From Deferribacteraceae bacterium (GTDB taxonomy: Bacteria > Chrysiogenota > Deferribacteres > Deferribacterales > Deferrivibrionaceae), in assembly GCA_020054865.1 (NCBI GenBank), contig JAIHAR010000005.1, positions 20,400 to 84,399 of the forward strand: a stretch of DNA of 64,000 nucleotides. Direction: 5' to 3'. How positions within the stretch are numbered: position 1 is the first letter of the stretch; each line of letters begins with the position of its first letter. The translations under genes and the position numbers were made by a program. The notes beneath the pieces are model-generated. The model was not told the DNA's origin. It did no database searches and saw only the letters and a list, made by a program, of their open reading frames with translations. Below, one piece after another: positions 52,425 to 63,302 of this stretch.

Positions 52425-53825
52425 TTAATATCTGTAGTGGTCAGGTTTATATGGCCCTTCAACAGGTACACCTATGTACTCTGCCTGCTCAGGAGTAAGC
52501 CTTGTAAGCTTGACTCCGATTTTTTCCAAATGAAGTCTTGCAACCTCTTCATCAAGTTTCTTCGGTAGTACATAAACACCTGGTATGTATTTATCTCTGT
52601 TTTTCCACAAATCTATCTGTGCAAGCACCTGATTGGCAAAGCTGTTGGACATTACAAATGATGGGTGACCTGTGGCACAACCAAGATTTACAAGTCTGCC
52701 TTCTGCAAGCAGGAATATTTCATGTCCGTCAGGAAAAATATATTTATCCACCTGTGGTTTTATGTTTACCTTTTTTATCCCTGGGTAATTATTTAATTTG
52801 TCTACCTGAATTTCGTTATCAAAGTGTCCAATATTACACACTATTGCCTGGTCTTTCATCTTTTCCATGTGCTCTATTCTGATAACATCCCTGTTACCGG
52901 TAGTAGTCACATATATATCTCCAATACCAAGAGTATCTTCAACAGTCTTTACCTCATAACCTTCCATAGCAGCCTGAAGAGCACAAATTGGGTCAATCTC
53001 TGTTACTATTACTCTTGCTCCTTGGCCTCTTAAAGATTGAGCAGAGCCTTTACCTACATCGCCATATCCACAGACAACAGCAACCTTGCCGGCAACCATT
53101 ACATCTGTTGCTCTTTTGATACCATCAATCAAAGATTCTCTACAACCGTAAAGATTGTCAAATTTTGATTTAGTAACAGAATCATTTACATTTATTGCTG
53201 GAATTAAGAGCTCACCTTTTTGCATCATTTGATAAAGTCTGTGGACACCAGTCGTAGTTTCCTCAGAAACACCTTTAAGCTCTTTTATCATTTCTGTGAA
53301 CTTACCAGGACTCTCTTTTAAAATTATTTTTAACCTTTTGATCAGTTCCTTTTCATCTTCACCGTGCGTCTCTTTATCAAGGACAGAAGGATCTTTCTCT
53401 GCCTTTACACCAAGATGAACCATTAATGTAGCATCTCCGCCATCATCCACAATAAGCTGAGGACCTTTACCACCAGGAAATGTCAAAGCCTGCTCAAGGC
53501 ACCACCAATACTCTTCCAAAGTTTCACCTTTCCAGGCAAATACAGGTACACCGCTTTTGGCAATCGCTGCTGCAGCATGGTCTTGAGTAGAAAAAATATT
53601 GCAGCTGCTCCATCTTACATCTGCTCCAAGCTCAACTAACGTTTCAATAAGTACAGCAGTCTGAATAGTCATATGCAGTGAGCCGGTTATCCGTACACCC
53701 TTTAAAGGCTTTTCGGCACTGTATTTCTCTCTGATTGCCATAAGGCCTGGCATTTCATGCTCGGCGATCTCTATCTCTTTTCTTCCCCAATCGGCAAGAT
53801 TTATATCCTTTATTTTGTAGTCCAT
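52425..53825 (-). CDS. ahcY: Adenosylhomocysteinase
   Basis: Hydrolyses S-adenosylhomocysteine to adenosine and homocysteine in the methyl cycle. In 466 residues the NAD-binding motif is [20 protein letters not shown], with [17 protein letters not shown] near the N-terminus, [20 protein letters not shown] in the middle and the C-terminal KPDHYRY that reaches into the neighbouring subunit. AAGGAG precedes the ATG. It follows the 81-residue membrane protein gene by 15 bp. Confidence 0.96.
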   Translation of the reverse strand: MDYKIKDINLADWGRKEIEIAEHEMPGLMAIREKYSAEKPLKGVRITGSLHMTIQTAVLIETLVELGADVRWSSCNIFSTQDHAAAAIAKSGVPVFAWKGETLEEYWWCLEQALTFPGGKGPQLIVDDGGDATLMVHLGVKAEKDPSVLDKETHGEDEKELIKRLKIILKESPGKFTEMIKELKGVSEETTTGVHRLYQMMQKGELLIPAINVNDSVTKSKFDNLYGCRESLIDGIKRATDVMVAGKVAVVCGYGDVGKGSAQSLRGQGARVIVTEIDPICALQAAMEGYEVKTVEDTLGIGDIYVTTTGNRDVIRIEHMEKMKDQAIVCNIGHFDNEIQVDKLNNYPGIKKVNIKPQVDKYIFPDGHEIFLLAEGRLVNLGCATGHPSFVMSNSFANQVLAQIDLWKNRDKYIPGVYVLPKKLDEEVARLHLEKIGVKLTRLTPEQAEYIGVPVEGPYKPDHYRY

Positions 53826-53840
53826 AAGGCACTCCTTAAA

Positions 53841-54086
53841 TTAGAATCTTTTGATAGGTTCAAATGATTTGGTAATCGGCAGTACGATATTGCTCCTCGA
53901 TAATTCATATCTGCTAATTTCCCTCTTCTCCACCACATTACCTGTACTATCATAAATCGTAAGCCTATAAGTCTCAACTGACCTGTCATTGTAAAAGTCA
54001 AAAACCATTACTGCCAATACTATAAAAAACGCTACATACCAATATTTTAGATATTCTCCACCAAAATATTTGTTAAATCTTTTCAT
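53841..54086 (-). CDS. Small single-pass membrane protein, unknown
   Basis: An 81-residue protein. A short basic N-terminus (MKRFNKYFGGEYLK) precedes one membrane helix at about residues 15-32 (YWYVAFFIVLAVMVFDFY); the remaining 45 residues face outward and look strand-forming (ETYRLTIYDSTGNVVEKREI). No motif is recognised. It overlaps the stop of the molybdopterin oxidoreductase gene by 4 bp and precedes ahcY, so the three are probably one transcript. Confidence 0.75.
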   Translation of the reverse strand: MKRFNKYFGGEYLKYWYVAFFIVLAVMVFDFYNDRSVETYRLTIYDSTGNVVEKREISRYELSRSNIVLPITKSFEPIKRF

Positions 54087-55732
54087 TCTGCTCTCCTGAT
54101 ATTTACAAATGTATCATAATATGCCACAGCAAGCCCTGCATCTGTTTGACTCATCTTTGTCAAAATATTCGGCGTATTACCAAAGTATTTTTTGCTTTTA
54201 TAGACCATTACATAACCTTTTGCAACTTTATCTGTAATTTTTGCATGTATTTTTAAGTTTCCATACTCATTAAAAAGTTCAACCATATCACCGTCATTTA
54301 TATCAAATTTATATGCATCATCGGGTGAAATATGTAAAAATTCTTCCGCAATTTCGTCCTCTGCAAGCTGAGAGTTCAAGTACAAACTGTGGGAGTTTGA
54401 AATAAGCCTTAATCCATTGCCCATAATTGGCAAACTTATCCCTATCTCATCTTTTGTAAAATTCCTCCTTAAAGCTTTTTTTTCGTAGTTTATCTCATCA
54501 ATACTTTTGACCTTTATCTGAAAATCAAATTTTTCAGAAAGCATCTTAACCACATCTGTATCAGAAATTGTATCAAGAAATCTTTCCCTTTTATTCATCA
54601 CACCATCAAAAAAATAGCTACCCAGGATATCGTCCTGAGCAAACATTCCTCCAACCTTTATAAAAATATTTGATTTATCAACTGTATCTGTAAGATTCGT
54701 ATCAATAGTTACAAGATTTACATTATCAAAAATTTTTTTTAGAAAATTTGTTTCAGGGTATGTCACTAAAGGATTGGCAGCTACAATTACCACAAGGTCA
54801 AAATATCCGGTTTTCAACCTGTCGTATGCTTCTTTAATAGTTATTTTATTCTTTTTATTTACAGAAATACCCGATAGGTAAGCACTCGAAGATTTTCCAT
54901 AATAAAGAGTGTCAAGATTGTCAGTATAATAGGCAAGTCGGTTTATCCATTGAACTATATTTTTACCGTTAGAATATCTTTGCAGTCCAAAACCTGTTAT
55001 AAGACCCGTTTTTTTTGGTTTTATTTTACTTTTCAAAAATTCAATATCTTCTCTTGAAATACCTGTCAATTTAATAGTTTCATCCAGATTTAAAAAATTT
55101 TTTATATATCCCAGACTACCTAAAATGTGATTGCAAAGTATTCCGTCTGTGGCAGGATTTATTCTGATGTATTTTTTGGCAATCTTGGCCGTTTCACTTT
55201 TTATAGGATCAATATAGATTATTTCTTTTTTCAAATGTTTTAAATATGAATACAAATGTTGATTGACCACTCTGGCATTTCTTCCAAAAATGATAATCGT
55301 ATCTACATGCTCGAGATTTCTCACATCCGGGTTTGTGCAAACTCCAAAATCTTCTTCATGGGCAATAACACCAGTTTCATCACATGGGTTATCCGACACA
55401 AAATGGCATTTGTCAAAATTGCTAAAAAACATATCCCAATATCTCATTTTGTATCCAAGGCTACCTGAGCCTCGCAAAAATAAAATATTTCTCGAAGATT
55501 TTAACAGCTCTGACATTTTATCAATTGCAGTTTGATAATCACATTTTATTTTTCTGCCTTTATCCACATAGAAGCATTCTTCAGGCTTAATTTCACGTCT
55601 GTAAAACTTTATTAATTTACTGCAAAAAAAGGGGGATTTATCAAATACATTTGGCAGTGCTTTAAACTTGCCACTCTCAGTTATCTCAAAATGGCAACCG
55701 TCAGGACAATCTTTCGAACAAAAAAATTTCAT
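54083..55732 (-). CDS. Orphan molybdopterin oxidoreductase, short form
   Basis: A 549-residue MopB-family protein, shorter than formate dehydrogenases or nitrate reductases (about 700 or more). The N-terminal cluster motif is C5-x3-C9-x3-C13 and C37. VSDNPCDETG near residue 140 carries a possible molybdenum-ligating Cys, and the C-terminal molybdopterin-dinucleotide domain shows FLHISPDDAYKFDINDGDMV. There is no Tat signal, so it acts in the cytoplasm. No iron-sulfur or membrane partner is encoded nearby, only a small membrane protein. The substrate is unknown; formate dehydrogenase-like is the closest description. Confidence 0.78.
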   Translation of the reverse strand: MKFFCSKDCPDGCHFEITESGKFKALPNVFDKSPFFCSKLIKFYRREIKPEECFYVDKGRKIKCDYQTAIDKMSELLKSSRNILFLRGSGSLGYKMRYWDMFFSNFDKCHFVSDNPCDETGVIAHEEDFGVCTNPDVRNLEHVDTIIIFGRNARVVNQHLYSYLKHLKKEIIYIDPIKSETAKIAKKYIRINPATDGILCNHILGSLGYIKNFLNLDETIKLTGISREDIEFLKSKIKPKKTGLITGFGLQRYSNGKNIVQWINRLAYYTDNLDTLYYGKSSSAYLSGISVNKKNKITIKEAYDRLKTGYFDLVVIVAANPLVTYPETNFLKKIFDNVNLVTIDTNLTDTVDKSNIFIKVGGMFAQDDILGSYFFDGVMNKRERFLDTISDTDVVKMLSEKFDFQIKVKSIDEINYEKKALRRNFTKDEIGISLPIMGNGLRLISNSHSLYLNSQLAEDEIAEEFLHISPDDAYKFDINDGDMVELFNEYGNLKIHAKITDKVAKGYVMVYKSKKYFGNTPNILTKMSQTDAGLAVAYYDTFVNIRRAE

Positions 55733-55761
55733 TTACAACACCTTAAGTTTTGTAATATAAA
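55733..55761 (+). promoter_or_regulatory. Promoter giving a leaderless mRNA for the AEC transporter
   Basis: TTACAA (55733-55738), 17-bp spacer, TATAAA (55756-55761), then 5 nt and the ATG at 55767. No Shine-Dalgarno sequence. Confidence 0.6.
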
Positions 55762-55766
55762 TAAAC

Positions 55767-56681
55767 ATGTTTGAAGTATTACTTATAGTTTTACCAATAT
55801 TTATTGTTTTAGCAACAGGAAATATCCTTTACAGACTTAAATTTTTTGACCAACACTTCATGAATGTATCAAATAAGCTTATCTTTTATTTTTTACTCCC
55901 TGTGCTTTTATTTTACAAAATAGCAAACTCAAACATAAAAAGTTTTTCCCTTTCCTATCTTTTGATTATAATGGCAAGTACAATATTTATAATGTTTTTT
56001 ATCAGCTTTATCACCGGCAACTTATTCGGTTTTAAGAAATCTTCCATTGGAACATTTGCAATGAACAGTTTTAGAGCAAACTATGCATACATGGGTCTTC
56101 CTGTATGTTATTATGCATTTGGAGATAAAGGGCTGACAATTGCAAGTATACTGATGGCTTTCATTGTACCTGTTGTAAATTTAATGTCGGTAATAAGCCT
56201 TATAATGACTTCAGACAAAAAAATGAGTTTAAAAAATTTTATAAAAAATACTTTATTCAATCCACTTGCAATTGCATGTATCTCAGGAATATTTTTTTCA
56301 CTTTTATCGATAAAAATCCCTAACTTTCTAAATAAATCGCTGGAATTAATGAGTAATGTAACGCTCCCTCTTGCTCTTTTCAGTATTGGAGCAACACTTG
56401 ACTTTAAAAAGGTTAAAGGAAGTTTCAAGATTATATTTTTAAACGTTATCTACAAACTATTTCTTTTACCATTAATAGCATTAGTATTATTAAAAATTAC
56501 TTCACCAAGCACAACTTTCTCTTCCAACATACTTGTTATAATGCTCTCTTCACCTGCAGCTACGGTTAACTATATTTTGGCTTCTGAAATGGGTGGGGAT
56601 AAAGATTTGGCAAGTAGCGTAATAATATTAAGTAGTGCACTTTCTATATTTTCTTTTGTTTTTTGGATATCGATTTTATAA
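55767..56681 (+). CDS. AEC-family (auxin efflux carrier-like) transporter
   Basis: A 304-residue membrane permease with ten helices of the AEC family, whose bacterial members move dicarboxylates such as malate or malonate. Typical segments are SNKLIFYFLLPVLLFYKIAN, SFRANYAYMGLPVCYYAFGD, LPLALFSIGATLDFKKVKGS and MLSSPAATVNYILASEMGG. The substrate is unknown. It is a single gene divergent from the molybdopterin oxidoreductase gene, with a promoter that abuts the start codon. Confidence 0.85.
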   Translation: MFEVLLIVLPIFIVLATGNILYRLKFFDQHFMNVSNKLIFYFLLPVLLFYKIANSNIKSFSLSYLLIIMASTIFIMFFISFITGNLFGFKKSSIGTFAMNSFRANYAYMGLPVCYYAFGDKGLTIASILMAFIVPVVNLMSVISLIMTSDKKMSLKNFIKNTLFNPLAIACISGIFFSLLSIKIPNFLNKSLELMSNVTLPLALFSIGATLDFKKVKGSFKIIFLNVIYKLFLLPLIALVLLKITSPSTTFSSNILVIMLSSPAATVNYILASEMGGDKDLASSVIILSSALSIFSFVFWISIL

Positions 56682-56691
56682 TAAAGGATAA

Positions 56692-57189
56692 TTATAATTC
56701 ATAAGAGGTTAACTCTCTGTCAATTTTCGATATACAGGACTCACATATGCCATGGGTAAAAGAAGGAATCCCTTCATCGTCAAAAATATTAAGTCCGTTT
56801 ATTGCATGTTCAATTTCTATATATTTGCCATTATATAAAACTTTGTTACACCATGCACACATCTTGTAAGTTTTTGAAGAACGACCAAAGTTTTTTAAGC
56901 TTGTTTTTCTTTTTGTTTGTTTGGTTAAAATATGCTCCAATTTAATCATTTGATTTTTCATCGGAATAATATTTAACTTAAAATATCGAACATAATCGTC
57001 ATTGTCGCACCGATACGTAGTTGAAAACGTTTTTTCATTTATCCTAACTTTGTCAAATATATTTTTAAGCATATTTACAAGAACTTCGTCATATGAAAAG
57101 TCGAAATAATTTACACCTACTATATTATCTTTGACATTTTCTGTTGCCAATATATTATTGAGTCTGTCCAATATATAAGTTTCCATCAT
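56692..57189 (-). CDS. Unknown cytoplasmic protein with paired CxxC zinc-finger-like motif
   Basis: About 165 residues. The C-terminal third contains CAWCNKV and HGICESC, a treble-clef/knuckle-like CxxC...CxxC pair that in other bacteria often follows PAS-type sensor domains. The N-terminal two thirds (LNNILATENVKDN...FDFSYDEVLVNMLKNIFDKV) may be a small divergent sensor fold, but no family is recognised. The frame opens at a TTG at 57225, but a good promoter overlaps that region and ends 5 nt before the ATG at 57189. I therefore start there; the mRNA would be leaderless. Confidence 0.7.
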   Translation of the reverse strand: MMETYILDRLNNILATENVKDNIVGVNYFDFSYDEVLVNMLKNIFDKVRINEKTFSTTYRCDNDDYVRYFKLNIIPMKNQMIKLEHILTKQTKRKTSLKNFGRSSKTYKMCAWCNKVLYNGKYIEIEHAINGLNIFDDEGIPSFTHGICESCISKIDRELTSYEL

Positions 57190-57194
57190 ATCAT

Positions 57195-57222
57195 ATTTTA
57201 ACTTAGATACCATTATTGTCAA
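57195..57222 (-). promoter_or_regulatory. Promoter of the CxxC protein gene, leaderless arrangement
   Basis: Minus strand TTGACA (57217-57222), 16-bp spacer, TAAAAT (57195-57200), followed after 5 nt by the ATG at 57189. It lies just after the groEL terminator. Confidence 0.65.
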
Positions 57223-57230
57223 CAACAGAC

Positions 57231-57255
57231 AAAAAAAGCCGACCCAAAGGTCGGC
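57231..57255 (-). terminator. Terminator of groES-groEL
   Basis: Stem GCCGACC / GGTCGGC (57238-57244 with 57249-57255), 4-nt loop, seven U on the minus strand. Confidence 0.92.
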
Positions 57256-57267
57256 CTTATATATTTT

Positions 57268-58902
<1,635 letters not shown>

Positions 58903-58924
58903 TTATCCTCCTTATTACTTTTAT

Positions 58925-59215
58925 TTACCCAATAATACCCAAAATGTCGTCTTCTCTCATTATGAGATATTCAACGCCATCGATCTTAACATCAGTTCCT
59001 GCATATTTGCTAAATAGAACCCTATCACCAACTTTAACAGTCAGCTCAACCTTAGTACCATTATCAAGAACTTTTCCTGGCCCAACTGCAATAACTTCAC
59101 CTTCCTGAGGCTTTTCCTTTGCAGTATCAGGAATAATAATTCCTGAAGCTGTTTTCTCTTCAGCTTCAATACGCTTAACAAGTACTCTGTCCTGAAGTGG
59201 CTTAATGTTTGCCAT
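58925..59215 (-). CDS. groS: Co-chaperonin GroES
   Basis: A 96-residue lid of GroEL. Family segments: [20 protein letters not shown], the mobile loop [31 protein letters not shown] and the C-terminal EDDILGII. The ATG at 59215 has AAGGAGG at ideal spacing and gives the usual N-terminus (MANIKPLQ); the frame is open 15 codons further but those residues are not part of the family. Confidence 0.97.
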   Translation of the reverse strand: MANIKPLQDRVLVKRIEAEEKTASGIIIPDTAKEKPQEGEVIAVGPGKVLDNGTKVELTVKVGDRVLFSKYAGTDVKIDGVEYLIMREDDILGIIG

Positions 59216-59249
59216 TTTGACCTCCTTAATATTATTTATATTAATGTTA

Positions 59250-59276
59250 TTAGCAGTCATCTTTATCGAGTGCTAA
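59250..59276. promoter_or_regulatory. CIRCE element (HrcA operator) of groES-groEL
   Basis: TTAGCAGTC - 9 nt - GAGTGCTAA, one mismatch from the consensus TTAGCACTC-N9-GAGTGCTAA. It lies just downstream of a promoter TTGATT (59308-59313), 16 bp, TATATA (59286-59291) on the minus strand. Heat-shock repression by HrcA is expected. Confidence 0.92.
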
Positions 59277-59347
59277 CAGAAACTATATATATAAAATGCA
59301 GCAAAAAAATCAAGAGATTTTTTTATTTCATTTTCTCAATTTTACTT

Positions 59348-59375
59348 TTGCAATTTTATATTTTTTAGATACAAT
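59348..59375 (+). promoter_or_regulatory. Promoter giving a leaderless mRNA for the MFS transporter
   Basis: TTGCAA (59348-59353), 16-bp spacer, TACAAT (59370-59375), then 5 nt and the ATG at 59381. No Shine-Dalgarno sequence. Confidence 0.6.
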
Positions 59376-59380
59376 TTATC

Positions 59381-60529
59381 ATGTCCAACAACTTAAAAGA
59401 ACCTTACAAAATTGTATTTGGCGGTTTTTTTGCACTGTTTCTTGCAATGGCTGTAGGAAGATTCGCTTTTACCCCCATCCTGCCAATCATGCAAAAGCAT
59501 TACGGGTTTTCAAATACAATAGCAGGAAATATTGCCTCTATAAACTACTTTGGATACCTCCTTGGTGCAATCCTCTCAAAATATATAAAAAACACCAAAA
59601 GCCAGTTTATAATTTACAAGGCAAGTCTCATAATATGCCTGTTTTCTACGGGAATTATGGCATTTTCTCACACGATGTTTGCATGGTATTTTTGGCGTTT
59701 TATTGTAGGAATTACGAGCGGTTTTTTAAATGTTTTGGGGGTTGCATTTGTACTTCAAAGTCTTGCAAACAGAGGGTATCAACATATCTCAGGATGGATG
59801 TTTTGTGGCGTCGGCACAGGAATAGCCCTTACAGGGATTGCGGTCCCTTTTCTAAATATTTTTCTTGAGCCGGATTTTATATGGCTGGGACTTGCAGCTT
59901 TAAGTATCGTACCATTTTATTTTGGTTTCAGAAATGTGGAAATGGTAGAATTAAAACACAACAACAGCACTACAACATCTTCAACCCCAAAAAACACTAT
60001 ACTAACAAAGCTTTATATCTCTTATTTCCTTGAGGGTTTTGGCTACATAATAACAGCAACATTCATTGTAAGTATTTTGTCAAAAACACTTAATTCCGTA
60101 TATGCTGCAAATATTTCATGGGTTTTGATAGGGATTTCGGCAGCTATAACAACGCTTCTATGGCCAAGGATTTCACACAAATACGGCACAAAAAACAGTC
60201 TGATTGTTGCATTTATTATACAAAGTGTTGCAATCATTTTGCCTGTTTTATATCAAAACATAACTATTTACATAATCAGCGCCATAGGCTTTGGCGGGAC
60301 TTTTTTAGGGATAGTGGCAATGACACTTAATTATGGAAGAGAAATATCAAAGCAGGCATCAAATAAAGTAATTGGGGAATTAACAATCTTGTTTGGAATA
60401 GGGCAAATTATAAGCCCTGTAATAGCAGGATTTCTGGCTGATAAATACGGAAATTTCAACATATCGCTCGTATTGGCTTTTGTTTCAACTTTGACAGCGT
60501 CAATTATTTTGTGGTTTATGAATGAATAA
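59381..60529 (+). CDS. Major facilitator transporter, YbfB/YjiJ type
   Basis: A 382-residue permease with twelve helices. The N-terminal half shows AMAVGRFAFTPILPIMQKHY, the conserved start of the YbfB/YjiJ group, then NYFGYLLGAILSKYI and FWRFIVGITSGFLNVLG. The C-terminal half includes YFLEGFGYIITATFIVSIL and GQIISPVIAGFLADKYG. The substrate is unknown. It is divergent from groES and transcribed alone. Confidence 0.85.
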   Translation: MSNNLKEPYKIVFGGFFALFLAMAVGRFAFTPILPIMQKHYGFSNTIAGNIASINYFGYLLGAILSKYIKNTKSQFIIYKASLIICLFSTGIMAFSHTMFAWYFWRFIVGITSGFLNVLGVAFVLQSLANRGYQHISGWMFCGVGTGIALTGIAVPFLNIFLEPDFIWLGLAALSIVPFYFGFRNVEMVELKHNNSTTTSSTPKNTILTKLYISYFLEGFGYIITATFIVSILSKTLNSVYAANISWVLIGISAAITTLLWPRISHKYGTKNSLIVAFIIQSVAIILPVLYQNITIYIISAIGFGGTFLGIVAMTLNYGREISKQASNKVIGELTILFGIGQIISPVIAGFLADKYGNFNISLVLAFVSTLTASIILWFMNE

Positions 60530-60585
60530 TTGCCTCAAAAAGCAAGATGCAATTTATCAAAATTAGAAGTGCTGTCAAAACCCAT

Positions 60586-61017
60586 CTACGGATACTTATT
60601 TTTTGGCACTGAAATATACCTTCTCCAGTCTCCGTGTTTTACTTTTTTTGAAGTAAGTCTGATAAAAGGCTTTGCAAAAGGGTGCGCAACAAATACTCTT
60701 GCATATTTAACAGAGCCATCCTCAAGCGTCACAGGAAGAATTTCCTCTGTATAATAAGTAAAAAAAGAATAAATACCTTCATAATTTCTCAGTTTTATCA
60801 TTGTATTTTTATCTACTTCAAATAGTTCACCTTTAACCCTATTTTCACCCGGAAAACTCGATTTAATCACTACTGGATAGCCGGAATTGGTGTGATACAT
60901 CTTACCATTTATTGCTCCGCAACCTAAAAAAGTGGAATTTTTCAGGTATTTTTCATAACCTTCAAAGCCCTTCATCAATGTCCCGTAAGTAAAAACAGTA
61001 AATGTACTGTTATCCAT
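60586..61017 (-). CDS. Gamma-glutamylcyclotransferase-like (AIG2/GGCT) protein
   Basis: A 143-residue beta-barrel enzyme of the GGCT fold. FTYGTLMKGFEGYEKYL at the N-terminus carries the YGTLM substrate loop, VVIKSSFPGENRVKGELFEV follows, and LRNYEG near residue 80 supplies the catalytic Glu. The enzymes release amino acids from gamma-glutamyl compounds as 5-oxoproline. It overlaps the upstream amidoligase-like gene by 8 bp. That pairing is known for a family of amidoligases, so the two may make and break the same amide or peptide bond. Confidence 0.88.
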   Translation of the reverse strand: MDNSTFTVFTYGTLMKGFEGYEKYLKNSTFLGCGAINGKMYHTNSGYPVVIKSSFPGENRVKGELFEVDKNTMIKLRNYEGIYSFFTYYTEEILPVTLEDGSVKYARVFVAHPFAKPFIRLTSKKVKHGDWRRYISVPKNKYP

Positions 61018-62290
61018 TTATACTCCCTATCAATGCACAATTGTAGCTATAGATTTCCTTTATTCTCTCTATTATATTATTTTTATAGTTTATTGGAAGA
61101 CTTTTTTCAATATTTAACCCTTTTTCAAGCAAATTAAACATTTTATCTCGGTCGACTATTTTATAGTCTGGCTTTTCACCCCATTTTTGTATTTTCAAAG
61201 AAAAAGGCAAAATATCTTCAAACCTGAACATATTTTTAAAGGCGATAAAAACATTTATCGACGGCTCATAAACCCCTCTTGCAACGAAATCTCTACACAG
61301 CCTCATATTGGAAAACTCTACAGTATCCACCCATTTGCCATTATTCTTCCTCTTTCTGCTCATAAAAATATCTTTCATATTTTTTTCCATAATTCTTGAC
61401 TCAACCACTTTAGACTCATGGATCAAATACTGCCCTGTACAAAGCAAGATGAAAATAGACTCCTCAAAACCTATCAGAGGCTTACGATAATCAATTATTG
61501 GCGACTCCAAAGTTACATGAAGACTATGAGGCTTTATGGGTGTAAACCTCACTGCTTCTTTAATAAGCTCCGCGGCAAATTGAGCACTTGAAGTCAGTGG
61601 AATAGACGACTCAAGCGTAGAATCTGGCCTTGTAAAGGTATATTCAAGGAATCCACCTTTTTTTATAAACTGTTTGAATGGCATTTCCGCATCAATATAT
61701 GCGCCAAAGCGCCACAAAAATTTTTTCAAATGATAGTGATGACATTTGGAAAAATTTAAAAGCGGATCACCTTTATCAGATACAAAAAATTTACCGGCAT
61801 CACGACCAATATTTGAAAATTCAAGCTCTACCCCTATAGGTGTGTTGCCGAAAACAAAATCAACATAATTTATCGTCCCTGGTAATTCCCAAAAAAACTT
61901 TTTAACCTTCTCATTGATCTTGTATATCATATCCGAAATAAATATTTCTCTATTTATTTCGATCTTAAAAAATTTTCTATTATCGTTGTAACTTTTTAAT
62001 GCATAAAAGGTTGCATGAGCAAATATTGTATATTTTCTGTCTAAAAAGTAACATTTTTGTTTCAGAAAACGTTCAAAATATCTCGACAAAAGATTTACCG
62101 TAAAAACAGATGCAAGAATATGCATATATCTCAAATACCATGATTCATTCCTGAAGTATCTTTTATTAAAAAAGTATTTTATTTCATCATCACATACCTC
62201 TTTAATTTCAGAAAAATATTTTTTACTTTCTATTAATTTATAATACTTAAAACCCGAAAGAACATAATATAAAGGCGTTCTAATATTCAT
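61010..62290 (-). CDS. Putative amidoligase-like protein (glutamine-synthetase/GCS-like fold)
   Basis: A 426-residue soluble protein. The central segment TPIGVELEFSNIGRDAG (near residue 150) has the G-x-E-x-E signature of carboxylate-amine and amidoligase enzymes, where the acidic residues bind metal-ATP. FLEYTFTRPDSTLESSIPL and HSLHVTLESP further on could supply additional metal ligands. The N-terminal 130 residues are helical and of unknown role. The family is assigned by motif and by the overlap with the AIG2-like gene; I am moderately sure. The start abuts a strong promoter and the mRNA appears leaderless. Confidence 0.55.
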   Translation of the reverse strand: MNIRTPLYYVLSGFKYYKLIESKKYFSEIKEVCDDEIKYFFNKRYFRNESWYLRYMHILASVFTVNLLSRYFERFLKQKCYFLDRKYTIFAHATFYALKSYNDNRKFFKIEINREIFISDMIYKINEKVKKFFWELPGTINYVDFVFGNTPIGVELEFSNIGRDAGKFFVSDKGDPLLNFSKCHHYHLKKFLWRFGAYIDAEMPFKQFIKKGGFLEYTFTRPDSTLESSIPLTSSAQFAAELIKEAVRFTPIKPHSLHVTLESPIIDYRKPLIGFEESIFILLCTGQYLIHESKVVESRIMEKNMKDIFMSRKRKNNGKWVDTVEFSNMRLCRDFVARGVYEPSINVFIAFKNMFRFEDILPFSLKIQKWGEKPDYKIVDRDKMFNLLEKGLNIEKSLPINYKNNIIERIKEIYSYNCALIGSING

Positions 62291-62295
62291 GAGAA

Positions 62296-62324
62296 ATAAT
62301 AAACTGTCATATCAGTTTTGTCAA
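62296..62324 (-). promoter_or_regulatory. Promoter of the amidoligase-GGCT pair, leaderless arrangement
   Basis: Minus strand TTGACA (62319-62324), 17-bp spacer, TATTAT (62296-62301), then 5 nt and the ATG at 62290. No Shine-Dalgarno sequence. Confidence 0.7.
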
Positions 62325-62346
62325 TCTTATAAAGCTATTGTATAAT

Positions 62347-62949
62347 TTAATTTTCTTTTGCAATTATTGATGCTGCCGCCAGTATCATAACTGCCCCTGC
62401 TATTTTATCAAAAAAGCCAATACTGGCAATATCATAAAAACTTTTTCTGGCAAAATATGCCATATAAGCATAAGAAAACAAAACTATAAACAGTGCAAAA
62501 ATTACAATCAGAACAACTACAAAAATATGAACACCCGTCAACAACTTAAAGTCCAAAAATGTGGGCATAAAACTTAAATAAAACAGTATCACCTTTGGAT
62601 TGCCAAGAGTAATGGAAAGTCCACTCAAAAAATCAGCTCCCGATACAGGGGTAACACTTTTGCGCTCTTTTATTAAAATATTTTTCAACCCCAAAAAACA
62701 CAAGTAAAGTGCTCCTGCATATTTGACAAATACAAAGAAAAATCCAAGATATTCAGCAATATGTTTAAGACCAAATATTGCAAAAAGCAAAAAAATCACA
62801 TCTCCGGTAATAATCCCAAAAATTGTACAAATAGCACCCTTTAAACCACTTGAAACCGATTTTGAGATAACTGCATAGACACCGGGTCCCGGCACAATGG
62901 CCAGCATAAAAATAGCAACAATAAATGCTATAATTGAAGTTACCGACAC
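62347..62949 (-). CDS. LysE/RhtB-family amino-acid exporter
   Basis: A 200-residue permease with six helices. AIVPGPGVYAVISKSVSSGLKGAI near the N-terminus is the LysE family signature (P-G-P), followed by GIITGDVIFLLFAIFGL and KYAGALYLCFLGLKNI. GNPKVILFYLSFMPTFLDF is also characteristic. The substrate is unknown. It begins 9 bp after the end of the broken pilin partner gene and may share its transcript. Confidence 0.88.
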   Translation of the reverse strand: MSVTSIIAFIVAIFMLAIVPGPGVYAVISKSVSSGLKGAICTIFGIITGDVIFLLFAIFGLKHIAEYLGFFFVFVKYAGALYLCFLGLKNILIKERKSVTPVSGADFLSGLSITLGNPKVILFYLSFMPTFLDFKLLTGVHIFVVVLIVIFALFIVLFSYAYMAYFARKSFYDIASIGFFDKIAGAVMILAAASIIAKEN

Positions 62950-62957
62950 AATTAACC

Positions 62958-63290
62958 CTAAAGATCAGACCAGCCAGACATATTGTCAACTCCGGCATCT
63001 GTTTGCTGGATATTCAAGGAGTCTGAAGTCAAACCTGTTGAAAATTTTTTCTTTAGTATATTGGACATATTTGATGTAGTGGCATAACCAATATCCCCCC
63101 CTTTTGTTTATGCCTCCTATCACATATTTTTTGCAATTTTCAGGATAGACGATGAACAATCCTGAGAGTTATAGTAAACAAAAGTCACTCCACTTGAAGT
63201 CGATATCTCAAGTGGATTGCTACTTCCTACCTTCTGGGCAAACAAAACAAATGGCAAAAATATCGCAAATAAAACAAGCAATATTCTCAT
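62958..63290 (-). pseudogene. PilA-C-like pilin partner gene with two homopolymer frameshifts
   Basis: The frame starts at ATG 63290 with a signal peptide (MRILLVLFAIFLPFVLFA) and continues VGSSNPLEISTSSGVTFVYY before hitting TGA at 63120-63122. If one A is added to the A6 run (plus strand T6 at 63127-63132) and one G removed from the G7 run (plus strand C7 at 63095-63101), a continuous protein of about 110 residues results: ILKIAKKYVIGGINKRGDIG, then YATTSNMSNIL and, to the stop at 62958, ...DNMSGWSDL. It follows the short pilin by 12 bp, the position of the PilA-C partner in Geobacter. Mutation, slippage or a sequence error could each explain it. Confidence 0.6.
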
Positions 63291-63302
63291 ATTTAACCAT
63301 TA

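Noticed and set aside
62958..63122. TGA at 63120-63122 in the pilin partner gene read as selenocysteine
   Set aside because: It is followed in the same frame by TAG and TAA within five codons, and a two-indel explanation restores a better protein. No SECIS-like hairpin was seen.
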